Part shown: positions 34,646 to 47,031 of the stretch, one piece after another
Layout of the letters: each line of letters starts with the position of its first letter
Numbering within the stretch: the first letter of the stretch is position 1
Origin: Usnea hakonensis
Taxonomy: Eukaryota > Ascomycota > Lecanoromycetes > Lecanorales > Parmeliaceae
Direction: 5' to 3'
NCBI GenBank assembly: GCA_013423325.1
Contig: BLJB01000080.1
Coordinates: forward strand, 429-53,060
Length of the DNA: 52,632 nucleotides
Notes under the pieces: generated by a model
The model's database searches: none
What the model was told of the DNA's origin: nothing
The model's input: only the letters and a program-made list of their open reading frames with translations
Translations under genes and position numbers: made by a program

Positions 34646-37600
34646 ATGGAGCCTTCTATCAAAGATTTTCACCATCCATACAAACCTTATGACATCCAGC
34701 TCGAGTTGATGAATGTGATATACCAATGCATTGCTGATGCGAAAGTTGGCATTCTGGAATCTCCCACAGGTCTGCTACTTCTGCAATGCTCCTCTCTCTT
34801 TCCCAGCTAATGTTATTATCTAGGAACTGTATGTTACAAAGACACTCTGTCTCATGCTTGGCTCTTCGTTTCTACATTGCTTTCTCCTAGTCGTGCAGCC
34901 CGACTATAGTTAATCAATCTCTATCTCGTCAACGCGTTTATCATCGACTCTAATAGTGACAACTTCATAGGGCAAGTCTCTTAGTCTGATTTGTGGCTCC
35001 TTGACGTGGCTACGAGACTTTCAAGAAAACGAATTACGAAACGAAATCAGTCCCGAGAAAGGTTGGCTTGTCGAGATGCCGTTGGTCGACTTATGCTAAA
35101 GTTTCATAGAGAACGATGAACCCAGCTGGGTAGTTGAGCACGCTAAGGCACAGAAAAGGGACGCCGTGATTGAACAGAAGTCAGAGCTCGAAGCACGTCT
35201 AAGAAAGGTTCGGGCCAAGGAGCTCCGGCAAAAGAAGAATTACGAAAGTGGCGAGCCTCAAGCCAAGCGCACAGTATGTTGTTCCGCTTGAACCTCAACG
35301 CCAGTCACTAACAAGTCTCAAAGAGAGCCGAAAACGTTCGAAGTAGTTTTGATGCCGACGACGAAACACGTTTCGAGCTTGACGAGTACCACAGCGAAGA
35401 TGAAGGCCCGAAAGCCGGAACCTCACATCGCCCTTGTACAGATCCAGGTCTCTCTTCGGAAAGCATGCGGTTAATGGAAAAGTTAATTGCCCGTGCTTTC
35501 ACTACCTCATACAGTGCACTGACTAATTCTGGGCCCAAGGTTAGGCTTGATATCCAAAGCTTCAGAGAAGGAGAGTTTATTGCCAACAGACGATATCAAG
35601 ATTTATTTCTGTTCCAGGACTCATTCGCAGCTGGCACAATTCGCCCAAGAATTGCGGCGCGTTAATCTCTCGGAAGTATCCTGGGTAGCGGAAAAGGATG
35701 TTCCGAAAGAAGGCGGCCCAGAGGACAAAGCAGTAGTCAAGCATCTTCCCCTAGGATCAAGGAAGAGTCTTTGTATCAACCCAAACGTTTCTCGGCTTGG
35801 GAGTGCCCCTGCTATCAACGAACGCTGCTTAGAATTACAGCAGCCTGACACTCCTAAAGATCACAAATGCCCATTTATCCTAAATAAGGAGAATGAAACA
35901 CTGGTGAACGACTTTCGAGATCACACTCTTGCGAAGATCAGAGACATCGAGGACCTGGGAAAGCTTGGCAAGAAGATAGGCATATGCCCGTATTATGCGT
36001 CAAGAGCAACGATCAAACCTAGCGAGGTGAGACCCATGGGGAGCACCCAACCACGTATACCTAACGTCCTGTAGATCGTCACGTTGCCGTATCCTTTACT
36101 ATTGCAAAAGTCAGCCAGGGAAGCTCTCGATATTTCTTTAAAGGGCCATGTGGTAATTATTGACGAAGCACATAACCTAATGGACACTATATCAAACATA
36201 CACTCCACTACTGTGACCCACGTCCAATTGAAGCGATGTCGACTCCAATTAGGGGCTTACCTCCAGAGATTTCGCAATAGATTAAAAGGCAAGAACCGAG
36301 TCTATGTAGCTCAAGTGGTTCGCTTGATCGATTCCTTATCAGGGTTTCTCGAGGCTAGGATGAGCGAAGAACAACCCTCAGAAGGGATTGTAGATATCGG
36401 TCATTTGATGGCCGGCAAAGGAGTGGACCAAATCAATCTCTACAAGCTTATGCATTACCTTCAGGAAAGCAAGCTCGCTCGAAAAGTGGAAGGCTACACC
36501 ATTCACGCCGAGGCGCAGGAGACCAAAGGCAAGCCCGTAATGATAAAGGACCAAGCCCACGTCTCGACGATGCCCGTGTTAACCCACGTTCAGTCTTTTC
36601 TCCAGACTCTGACCAACCCTGCTGCCGAGGGGCGCTTTTTCTACGAGAAGGACGAAAAGAACGAGCTCTCCCTCAAATACATGCTCTTGGATCCAACGCA
36701 TCACTTTCGTGAGATTGTTGAAGATGCAAGGGCAGTAATCCTAGCTGGAGGGACGATGTCTCCTGTAAGAAGCCCCCCCATCTCGATCTTCTCCTTCCAG
36801 TATCCTGCTGACTTTGACTCAGATGGACGACTACATCCGCCATCTTTTCGCCTACGTCGATCCAGCACGCTTGCAGACCTTCAGCTGCGGGCACATAATC
36901 CCAAAGGAAAACCTCATTGCGCTCCCCGTAGCCAAAGGCCCAGGTGGGGTAGATTTCGACTTCACCTACGACAAACGCACCTCGCCCGCCGTGATCGCGG
37001 CTCTCGGAAACTGTCTGATCCAGCTCGCAGACGTCATCCCGGACGGCCTGGTCGTCTTCTTCCCCAGCTACGCCTACCTCGAACAAGTGGTACTGCGCTG
37101 GCAAACAAAGACCAGTAGCGACGCAGCAGTAGCAGGAGCAAAGCCCACTATTTGGGACCGCTTACTTAAGAGGAAACCCATCTTCCGGGAATCAAAAGCC
37201 GCAGTCACGGGAGTGGACGACGTCCTCGGCCAATATTCGCAAGCCATCGCCACCGGCCACGGCGGCCTCCTCCTCTCCGTAATTGGCGGCAAAATGTCCG
37301 AAGGCATCAACTTCTCCGACGCCCTCGGACGTGGCGTCGTGGTCGTGGGCCTCCCGTTCCCCAACATCCAGAGCGCCCAGTGGAAAGCCAAGCTGGAATA
37401 CATCGAACAAAGCACAAAGACTCGTGGAACGGGGGGTGGGAGTCAAGCCGAGGGGAAAGCCGCGGCGCGAGAATTCTACGAGAATGCGTGCATGAGGGCG
37501 GTGAACCAGAGTATTGGAAGGGCCATCAGACACAAAGGGGACTATGCGAGTATTCTGCTACTTGATAGGCGATACAGGACACCAAGGATTGAGGGCAAAT

Positions 37601-37704
37601 TACCCGCATGGATCAGGCAGGGCATTGTCAAGGGTGAAAGAGCCGATTTTGGGCCGGTACTCGAGAGTCTGAGGATGTTTTTCGAGGGGAAAAAGAACGC
37701 CTAG
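34646..37704 (+). CDS. CHL1: CHL1 (DDX11/ChlR1-type) iron-sulfur DNA helicase
   Basis: XPD-family 5'-3' helicase needed for sister-chromatid cohesion and genome stability. Eight exons: 34646-34769, 34824-34828, 34971-35061, 35110-35273, 35324-35481, 35540-36026, 36075-36764, 36823-37704; 866 aa, near yeast Chl1 (861). Walker A is SPTGTGKS (Gly42-Ser46 region), assembled from exon 1, a 5-nt exon 2 (GAACT) and exon 3. Motif Ia: YFCSRTHSQL. Four cysteines for the Fe-S cluster: SLC, NERC, KC in DHKCPF, and GICPYYASR. Motif II: VVIIDEAHNLMD (DEAH). Later motifs: LAGGTMSPMDDYIRHLF, GGKMSEGINFSDALGR, and SIGRAIRHKGDYASILLLDRRY. All joins are in phase. Confidence 0.96.
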
Positions 37705-38184
37705 TCGGGTGGATGCTATGAGCTTGCCTCTACCCTGTCAGTCTCCAAGAGATTCCAGGCAATGGGACAAATACTTCTCCACGGAAAGGATGTCATTCGT
37801 ATCCGGAGGATCTAGAGTAGTCATATCTAAGATCTGTGTCTGCACTGAAAATGCATAGCTGCGCAAATCTGATAATTGAATTAAATAGAACAAAGTGCAA
37901 GGAATACGAAAAGGAAAGAATTAAGAAAGGAAGAAAAGCAGCAATGAGATCAGTCCTGCTAAGCCATTGTATCTCCGGTTCACTATGGCTGGCGACTATG
38001 ATCGACGCATAAGTCACAAAGGCACAAGTGGAAAGCGGCTCTTGCTGTAACCTAGGCATGCATACCTCGTTGTAGCGTCCAAAGCCAGTATCCTTACATC
38101 GTAGCAGTGATATCATCAAATCTGGCGTCTTGAGGAGGTTAAACCCGCACTCCTTCGTGACGACCGCAATAGCAAACAAGACCC
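37705..38184. other. Convergent spacer CHL1 / AAA ATPase
   Basis: 480 bp between convergent stop codons. It contains an A-rich patch (about 37890-37940). A frame on the minus strand across it has no recognisable homology. Confidence 0.45.
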
Positions 38185-40885
38185 TCAGCCGGCCCGTTCG
38201 CCAAACTCCTTGGCCCAATCATCGAATTCTTGTAGACCTTGCTTGCTGACACTCGGCCGTATATTAATCAAGCTCGCCTCGAAGTCCTCAAATTGTATGG
38301 GCCGTATCTCATCCGTCGACATAGACAATAGCGCTTCGCCTAAACTCCTAAGCGGGCCCATTGCCGCATCTTTTGCCAAAGCCGTAATATCGCTGCCAGA
38401 GAAGCCTGACGGTAACGTCAGTATACCGAACCAGGGATGCAGTTATGGAAAAGGAAATTTTTACCATCTGTCAGCTCCACTAATACTTGAATATCGGTCT
38501 TGGAGATATTATGCTTTTGATGCCCCAAAAGTGTCCTCAGCTGCTCTCCTCTAACAGGAGCCTCAGGCAAAGGTATGTATTGTCTTCTCACAAACCTTCG
38601 CCTAGCAGCTTCATCGATTGCCCATGGCATATTCGTAGCAGCAAGAACCAAGACTCTAGATGCATCACCTTCGGCTTTCTCCTTATCGGTTTGTTTGCTA
38701 CCTGCTGCCGCACGTTGCAAATCTGACCATTGGATCAAGAATTCTGTCTTGATACGCCTTGTGGACTCATGCTCACTTGAACCTCCTCGAGAGGACAAAA
38801 GTGAATCAATTTCGTCAACGAAGATAATTGAAGGTGCGAGTGCCTTGGCAAGGGAGAACAATGCACGGACCAATTTCTCCGACTCGCCTAACCATTTGGA
38901 AGTGAGACTACTGGCCGAGATGGCAAAGAAGGTCGATCTTGACTCGGTGGCTACGGCCCTAGCAAGCATCGTCTTTCCGGTTCCAGGAGGTCCGAAGAGC
39001 AACATTCCTCTAGCTGGCTCACGGAGGCCCAAGAAAAGATCTGGTCGCAAGAAAGGGTAAACGACTGCTTCTTTCAAAGCCTTCTTTGCAACATCTAGGC
39101 CAGCTACATCAGCCCAATGAACCTCGTCTCCCTGGACCACGATTTCGTTGAAAATTTGCTTAGCTGCACCTTCGTCAACTCCTTTGGGTAGGTTCTTTTT
39201 GATGTGCTTGATACGCTCCTGCCAAGCCGATAATGGCTGGGTAGTGCCAGATGGATCTTTGTCGGGTTTAGTCGATTGAAGTGCTGGATCGACAGGGATT
39301 GCACTTTCGCGAGCTTTGCGAGGACTTCGTCTCTTCTTCTGTTCTTTCTCATAGCTGCTGCTGGTATTTTCGTCATTGCTCTCGGAAGATATTCGTCTGC
39401 CTGACTCATCTACATCTGGTTTATTGGCCCGGGGTGAGGAGATGTTCGCCACAGGACGCCGCGCGATACTCGTTGGGACAGGAGGCCGAGTTACCCTTTG
39501 AGGAGATCGTTGCCGCATTGGCAGACTAGATGCTCTTGCACTGTCGTCCGAACGACTAGTCCTTGCAAGAAATTGTGCTGTTGCTCGCGAGCTAGCGGTG
39601 GTTTGCGGAAACTCGCTTCTATAAGAAGGGTATTCGACCGGAGCTTTTGGCCGCGTTGGCGATTTGGCTCTGACCCTTGTCACCATTGGATCGCGCAACG
39701 TGTCGGCATGCAGTGGAGGCGTTGGTGGCTCAAGAGTGATGAGGTCGGCATTGGTATGCGGACGCAAGCCTGAAGTGTTGTATGAATTCTGCTGGCTCGA
39801 ATTGGAGTACAATGTAGAGGAAGTACTAAATCGAGCATCATCCTGGAAGGCTATTAGGTCCGGGGGCGCACGTGCATCTGGTCGTACCAAAGCGTTCCCG
39901 CCTAACGCCTGCTCCTCTCCGTCTGTGACGTTCATGGAGTTCGGTCTAGAAGAAGAATTACCTCCTACGCTATCGCGATGGGCAGAGTCCACCGTAGTTG
40001 TACTGCCATTCCTGCCGGCCAAATTCTGTCCTAATCTCTGTCCGGAGCCTTTCGATACTGAATCCCAGGCGAGACCTGCAGCTTTTGATGACGTGGGCGG
40101 GGGGCCCAATCGACCTCCCGAGGCTCGAGGCGATTTTGAATTCTTCTTGCCGTCTTTGTGTCCTCGTAGGGTAGTCAACATGACATGGCTTTTCTTGTCT
40201 GGGCTTGGTGTTCTTGATGACTTTGAGGGAGGTACTGGTAGCGAAGGTGGCGCATAAAGTGTTGGAGAGCTCATCGTGTTTACCTGAGGACTGCTGTAAG
40301 ACCGATCTATTGGAGAGTAATTGGAATCTCGGGGTGATAGAAGAGGGCGTCGAGGAAGAGCTGGCGGAGGTTTCGAAAGGTCCGGATAGTTCACCGGAGG
40401 CACAGTACCCTCACCAATCCATTCTGTACTTGCCCGGTGTCTCACCGCTTGATCGGGCTTGATAGACACCGGCGGCCTGCCGCGGGTTGTCGAGCTGCTG
40501 CTGCTGCTAGACGTGTCTCCGTTAATTTGGACCTCCTTCCGACTCTTTCGCAGTGCTTCCAAAAGATCTACGCGCTCCTTACATTGCAGCTCCATGTTCC
40601 GAAGTGACTCTTGTAACGCCCTCTCGGTCTCTGACTTTGGCTGGTAATTTGGCGGGACTCTGTAGGCATTGTGGTAGTAGATCTGATCGAGTGCAGAACG
40701 CCATGAGCGTAGAGCTTCTGCTTCGTTATTCTATCGAGCATCTCATAGTCAGCGAGAGGATGCATGGAGCGTGCAACAAGGCTTATGCAGCATACCTGAC
40801 CCTCAAAGTAAACAGCTGTTGAGCAGACTAGATAGCATTCATCGTAAGTCTTCTGCATCGAAGACGAGGCTTTGTTGCGCATCAT
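38185..40885 (-). CDS. SAP1: SAP1/YTA6-type AAA ATPase (meiotic/spastin-katanin clade)
   Basis: Three exons: 40885-40796, 40730-38465, 38405-38185; 858 aa. Residues 1-75 form a helical MIT-like segment (YDECYLVCSTAVYFEGQ joined to NNEAEALRSWRSALDQIYYH across intron 1). About 400 disordered Ser/Pro-rich residues follow, then the AAA domain: VHWADVAGLDVAKKALKEAV, Walker A GPPGTGKT, pore-loop region SSLTSKWLGESEK, Walker B IIFVDEIDSLL, Arg finger area AARRRFVRRQYIPLP, sensor part LTDG-FSGSDITALAKDAAMGP, and the clade-typical C-terminal helix RPSVSKQGLQEFDDWAKEFGERAG. The clade comprises spastin, fidgetin, katanin, Vps4 and Sap1/Yta6; length and tail favour Sap1/Yta6. Microtubule severing or membrane remodelling is inferred from family only. 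Confidence 0.92.
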
Positions 40886-41831
40886 CGATCGTAGCTAGTT
40901 GCTTGGAGTGGTCCATGAGACAATGACAAAGCATATGAGAGACACAAAGGGATTGAGGCTTAGAGCTGGTCACTGGATGACACGCGTGGTGATCAGACGA
41001 AGAATGACGTCTGTTGGGTTGTGCTTTCCCCTCCGGCTCGGTCCAGGAGCCAACAGAGGCTTCGATGGTGGGCTTAGTAAGAATATACAAGCGATGCCTT
41101 CTTGAAGTGCTGCGTGTATATCCTTCACAAATTTAGGTGCTGTAAACTACCTCGTGTGCCCATGCAAGTACCCTACCATGGCCTATAGGTAAAGTAAAGT
41201 AGGGTAGTGACTTAAGTTGTGGCTTGAAGGGAGCCTTTTTAACTTCCGTAGGTAAGTAATAAAAAACAAAACCCTGAAATCGGACCCTTACACTACCTAC
41301 CCATAGCTGCTACGAGTAGGACCAATCACAAGCTCTTGAAAACCTACCTACCTACCTATTTGGAGGCATAAGTACTCTACGCAATCCTCAGAGGAACAAA
41401 ATCGCAGTGCGAGCACCTCATTTTGGAAGGGCGTGATCGAGTTTGCACGGTGAAGCTGCGATGCTCCGTGCACCCAGCGCAGCAAGTAGTCGCGACAGAT
41501 GTGCTTGAGCACCAAAGATGCTTCATTCGTGAGCTCAATGGCTGGATCTGTTGTGCCTATCTCCTATATACAAAGGTGAGCCGTAAAGCGTGCCAGTACG
41601 CCCTGTAAGTTGTAAATGCTGCCGATATTTTTTAGGTCCCGCATGTGGGAGGAATGCCGTTCCCTCTATCGTGTTACACATCATGCTATTATACTGTCCA
41701 GATCTTTCCAACGCCCGCTCAATGACATGATGCACTATCAACAACCGAAGACGGGGTATTGAAACAAACGCTTGTGCCTAAAATGGCTGTAGCAGTGTAA
41801 TTGGCGGACTGAAGAAGACATTGGTCGATGA
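40886..41831. repeat. Spacer with CCTA-rich short tandem repeats
   Basis: 946 bp upstream of the AAA ATPase gene. Contains GGTAAAGTAAAGTAGGGTAG (about 41189-41208) and a CCTA tandem of four units (about 41342-41358), related to the TACCT arrays near 28044. Short frames have no recognisable homology. Confidence 0.5.
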
Positions 41832-43137
41832 TTAAGGCTCATCGTTATGGCGTATGAAATAATTTTTGGCTAGTTCGTACGAGCTCCTGGATCACAGACT
41901 CAGTTCTCTCATACGTATCGGGAACGACATGGCGAAATCGGCTTACCAGCAAATAGCAGTGCTAGGAACCGTAGTCAGAATTCTGGGCTGGAGGCCGCGA
42001 AAGAAGCCCCCGTATCCGTGTTGTCTTTTGATAATGGCTGCTGCATTAAACATTCCTTTCGCATGTCTTAGCTCACTATCTTTCGCAGTGCCTCTGGTTT
42101 GCAACAGAGTCTTGATGACATCCAAAGGCGTTGTCAATGCTGCTGCCAAGCCTCCCGCAAGCCCACCGGCAATTATATGAGTCGCAAGATTGTATTCTCG
42201 GGAAGGATTAAGGTATTGCGAGATGGAGCCGTAAGCCGAGAATTGAAGTGCGGTGAATGGAACGGTCATGCTTATCGTCGTTGGGTACGAAATGTAGAAC
42301 GCTCGGAGGCCCTCGTTCTTGTAGACTGATTGCGTACACTGCCGTATTGATCTGAATATTGAGCCATGAACCTGCATGCGCTGTTTGATAACTATTCGGA
42401 AAGTTAGAAGGATTCGATAAATAGTAGCGATTATTCTGACCGTCGAACGGGTTCATTAAGGCATCGCTGGCAATCGTTGCGCAGGCCCCACTGACAGCTA
42501 GACTTTGTCAGCCCACTTCCGAGCTCTCCTAAGACGTGTGCGTTCTACCTCCTGCGAGTGGATGATGACCTGAATTGTTTCCTCCCATGGCATGTTTCAC
42601 GGCCTCGTAGGTCAGAAAGTAGAGGGCATGCGCCGGACCTTCGCCACATCATTACTCTATATTCTTGGTAAAAGCACATTACAGCGTACCAGCCCCAACA
42701 ATCACACTTGAGACCCCTTTCCACATTGATCTGAATCCTTCTATCCTCCGTATTTTCCAGAATGCTTGGTGCATTCCAGTATATAGGCCGCCTTCAGCGG
42801 GCTTCAGTACTTGGAGGCGGGTCTGCGGAACTTCAGCGCAAAGCCAGCAGGGTCCATGGGGTAAAGAAATACTTTGAGCATGTCGACAGGGTACATGACA
42901 GAATGCTCCTTATGCTCCGGTTAGCCTTGCATGACACCTGGGAGCTCAGCGCCGAAGGGGGGATAACTCACTGCGATCCCAGCAAATCCACCAGCTAACA
43001 TGTTCTCCCAAACTGTAAAATTGGGCGGTAAGGCTTCATAGCTGCAATATGGAATCAGTAATGCTATCCTTCAACCAAAGGCTCAAACGGATCACTCACT
43101 CAATATCCTCCACCGGGACTGGGTCATGGGTGGCCAT
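41832..43137 (-). CDS. MRS4: Mitoferrin (MRS3/MRS4-type mitochondrial iron carrier)
   Basis: Inner-membrane carrier moving Fe2+ into mitochondria for heme and Fe-S synthesis. Eight exons: 43137-43100, 43041-42972, 42908-42873, 42822-42690, 42638-42570, 42497-42441, 42391-41947, 41886-41832; 300 aa, the usual carrier length. Three tandem repeats carry the signatures MYPVDMLK-TRLQ, MNPFD-VIKQRMQVH and TTPLDVIKTLLQTRG. Mitoferrin-like sequence includes NMLAGGFAGIA-EHSVMYP and GAGPAHALYFLTYEAVKHAMGG. Introns cut the first and second signatures right at the conserved turn, which is why no long frame covers the N-terminal half. Total spliced length is 903 nt with all phases consistent. Confidence 0.93.
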
Positions 43138-43839
43138 TGACCTCAGATCCAACGGCGTGGCTAGAGAGGGTAATTCGGCCGTGATGTAGTATAGACTAGC
43201 CAAACGTGCTAAAAAGATGTAGGGAAATCATTGAGAGCGGTTTGGAAGAAGAAGAATTATTATTTATGTGGTGGCAAGTTTGAAGATTGATGGGCGTAAG
43301 TAAAGACGAAGATTACTTTATTGTTTGCAACTAAGTAGGTATGCATGAATCTCTTACGAAATACGATATCAATTGCCCCGTCTTGCGCTAGCTCAATCTC
43401 CTACCCAAACCATCTCATGCCGTCATGTCATCATCACAATCTGGAAAATTTGATACCTTTATAGAAGTGTATAAATCTTCTCTACATCTTTCTTTGCCTT
43501 CCTCAGCCATCGTGCCGAATGTGGTTTGCTGTACGACCCTGACGTTCGTTACCAGTGACTCAAGTCTTCCATAATGGAAAGAAACAAGGCTCTAAGTGGA
43601 ATTGGGAGCGAAATGTGAGCACGAGAGAGTATAGAGGACTTGAAGTGAACAAAATTACTTGGATGCTTCAAAGGCTCCGTGGCTGTCTCCATTTTCGAGC
43701 GCTAGGCCCAGTTTGGCCGCCTCCGACCTCGACCTACACCATAGAGTGACATTATACACATTTGAACGGTACATCACGTCGAGGAAGGAATCATCAGCAA
43801 AGCCAGCGCTCAGCCTACTGTTCGATTCAAAGTGAAGCG
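43138..43839. other. Spacer ATG9 3' end / mitoferrin promoter
   Basis: 702 bp holding the mitoferrin promoter and the ATG9 3' flank. I see no supported gene, and no iron-regulatory GATA cluster that I would call with confidence. Confidence 0.4.
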
Positions 43840-46684
43840 TTAAATGCTTACACCTGTCCCCCTACCCTCTGTTTGAGCCTTCGAAAATTGGTAAACCAAG
43901 CCCAAAATCCCACCAGGCCCTCGGTCTTCATTGGTTGTCCGGACGTCTTCCTCACCATTCTCATCTAGCGTACCAGCACGAGTCGTCTTCCATGATTCAC
44001 CCAGATTACTACCCTCCGCCCCACCTTCACTACCATCGAATCCCGAGCGTCCTTCATTCACCAGCAGAGCCTCTTCTTCATCTTCCAGTGGATCCTGAAG
44101 TGGTTTACTTGACGTCCGCAATCGAGAATGAGTGCCAAATTTTCGCTGCGTTCTTGGACCAGTAGGTGGAGGTTGATGCTGAGGATCCAACAACATGGAA
44201 GCCATAGGTGATGCATGACTGCCAGTGGCGGCAAATCTCGGAGTGCGCTGGGGTACCACTTGTTGCCCTGTCAGTACCCCAGACAAGGCTGATCGGGTTG
44301 GAGCACGCTTTTGGCGATCTGCTCTTGCTGGTCTTCCAAGAGCTGCTGGCGCATATCCTTCAGCAGCCAAGGTTGGGGACGTCAAGCCTGGGAATACAGG
44401 GGGTACATGAAAGCTCGATTTAGTAGTTGGATGAAGGAAAGGAGCCCCTGGGCGCTGATTGGTCACATAATTATCGATGAACCCGTAATATGACGCTAGC
44501 ATTTTTCCGTCTTTAGTTGAATAGTATGCCTCCCGAAGGTCCTGGGCTGCTTCGCCGTCTAAGGGGGCGGTGTTATTGCCTCCTTTCTTGAAATCGAACA
44601 CTGCAAAGGAGCAGACGTATCCAAGCCCATCAACGTGAATTGTGAACTCGCGAAAGAAGTCTATAAGCCGATCGCTGCATTTGGGAAGGCTAAACCAGAG
44701 AATTAAAGGCGTGATAATAATGCTGAGAATCTCTTCCAGGAAAATTATTAATTTCATTTTATAGAGCGTAGCAAATTCCGCCCGTACTTCATTGGTGTGG
44801 AGTCGATCTCGCCAGTGGTTTGGAACATAGTGCGTGTATTCCACAACATTAGTGAGAGCGTACTCGGGATCGAAGACATGGTTTTCCTCAGGCACGATAC
44901 CTCTAGCGACGGCCCAGACAGTTCCAAAAATGCCGAGGTAAAACAACACTGTCCGTTCTGGCGTAAGCTCAAAGGCTAGGAACAGCTCCGGGTCGATGAC
45001 CGAGGCCAGGGCCAAAACGGAAGCCAAAGCGCCGGTGACGAAAGCAATAAATCTTGAAATCTGGATCGTCTTGTCTTTAGGGAATTGCTCCAGGTAACGT
45101 GACGCAAATGGATATGACATGTTAACACGTCGCTGGAACAGGTGCCAGAGCTCGTTGAACTCTCGGAATTTCCACTCTGCCAGCGGAGTATATTGACGGG
45201 AACCGATCTGAGAGGGATTTCGTTGATACTCATTGAAGTAGCGGAAAAAGTAATAGAGCATGAAGAATATCACCAAGAAAGGGGCACAGAAGAGATTCAT
45301 AAACCCTGCGAATATGAATCGTTCTCGTAATTTATCGCTGAGAGCACGGCGGCGGTTATCCTTAAGAAATAACGGCCTGACCTGACCTTGCTCGTTGAAT
45401 ACAAAGTCCAGGACACACAAGCTTAAGTTCCATTCAAGGGTCTTGGAGAAAAATTGCCTGTTTCTCAAAAAGGGCAACGGTAGCGTAAGATCGAGAATAT
45501 CTTTATTGATCAATGCAATCATGTAATTTTCTCTTCGCATCAAACGGTTCGCAATGTCGTGGGCATCCATGCGTTGCTTAGACTGGCTGCCTAGGAAGCG
45601 ACGATGTTTATCTTTCATGGCTGCCGCTGTGGCCGGATTCGAGTCTCGTAATAACATGAGACGCTTTACAATGTCTTGCCATGAAACCGTCTGAATGTCA
45701 GTATCCGATATTTCTAGCAGGTAGCGATAAAAGTGTTGCATGTGCCTTAAGTGGCGAAAGTCGTAGCAGTATTGGAACAATTTACAGATCCAAAAGAAGA
45801 CGAACAGCCAGATCAGTATGTTAACGGGGGCAGACATCTTCTTGGTGCATTGTGGGACAAGAATCTGAGACATCTTCTTGCTGTCCGGTATTGCCCTATA
45901 ATTAATGCAGGAGCCGAGAAACATGCTGAAGGTAAACACGAATGCTAATGTCCTATGCACTAGTCAATTGTCATAGGAGCCTGCATCAAGGCATTGATTC
46001 TTACAGGAGATTCAACATTCTGTTCAGTAGTATGCACCAGATTCCATTACCAATGTAATAGTCGTAAACGTCCTTGAGGAAATTGTCCAAATTTTCAACG
46101 TTCGCCCACATCCACATCGCTCGGTCTTTCGGGTCCATCATTCCTAGCGGTTGGCCTCTCCGTGAATCCTGCTTGCTATACGCTCGTGGGAGTACGCTTT
46201 CTCGGTGCAATCGCTGCTGCTCTTGAGTAGCTTGCCATTTAGCCCGAGTTGCTCTACTCGATGGACCTGACACAGGCGGCGGCATTACAATATCTTGCTC
46301 CACCGTCGGCAGCAGGGTCGGGTCTTGATTGTCCTCAATCAGCAAAGACTGAGGGACTTCATCGTCTAAGTCATCCATGTTGGCTCGTCCAGCACCGTGC
46401 GATGTCCGAGGTCGACTTTGGACTTTCCTTGCGGCAGATCCCTGGCTTTGCCGCCTCGTATTTCTGACTCTCGGTGAAACCATTTGGTTGGTGGTAGCAT
46501 CGGTGAGAGCGTCAGGCTCGTAGTCATGAAAGCCTGTGCCGATGTTCTCTTCATCCAAAGTCATGCCTGCTCTTTCTTCTAGGTCGGATTGATCTGACAG
46601 CTCATCGTGCTGCCGCAACGTCTCATACACTGAAGGTTCTCCCGCAGCAGGAGGCAACAATCTGGATAGTAGATTTGAAGCCAT
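43840..46684 (-). CDS. ATG9: ATG9, autophagy phospholipid scramblase
   Basis: Multispanning protein of Golgi-derived vesicles that seed the autophagosome membrane. Two exons: 46684-46005 and 45952-43840; 930 aa. The N-terminal about 200 residues are acidic and disordered, then comes the conserved core beginning WMWANVENLDNFLKDVYDYYIGNGIWCILLNRML-NLLTLAF, joined across a 52-bp intron inside the first membrane helix. Further membrane spans include VNILIWLFVFFWICKLFQY, FMNLFCAPFLVIFFMLYYFFRYF and FIAFVTGALASVLALASV. The family-typical VPNHWRDRLHTNEVRAEFATLYKMK and FREFTIHVDGLGYVCSFAVFDF follow. The C-terminal tail is disordered and ends GILGLVYQFSKAQTEGRGTG. It is divergent from COG6 across 347 bp. 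Confidence 0.97.
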
Positions 46685-47031
46685 CGGTTTATAGAAGTAC
46701 AGCTGGGCTGCTTAAGTGAGGTTGCCTAGGGTCCATCCATGCTGTGGGCAGATGCCTCTGCTGATCAGGACATCTGCACGGTGATGCTACTAGGGACAGT
46801 CAAAAACTTGGATAACTTCCAACACTGCAACCCTGCAGAGCGAGTCGGGTGTCGTGTTATTGAGTCATGTGGAGTCTTGCTAATCATGTTCCCACACTAA
46901 AGCTCTCGAGGGGGTCCATCGCGTTGCCAAGAATCCCGATGTTTAACCGTTAGATCTTCTTTGCTCAACTAACCCTAACCCTAACCTCTCACTCTTCTAC
47001 ACTCGCTTTCAATCTTTCAAATTCATCTATC
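46685..47031. promoter_or_regulatory. Shared divergent promoter region ATG9 / COG6 with telomere-type repeat
   Basis: 347 bp between the start codons of two oppositely transcribed genes. Three CTAACC units lie at 46969-46986, about 45 bp before the COG6 ATG. Such AACCCTAA (telobox-like) words are Rap1/Tbf1/Teb1-type sites in some fungi; a role here is inference. C/T-rich sequence follows up to the COG6 ATG, as is common before fungal starts. Confidence 0.5.

Noticed and set aside
39664..40257. 197-codon plus-strand frame
   Set aside because: Antisense of the disordered region of the AAA ATPase gene; no motif.
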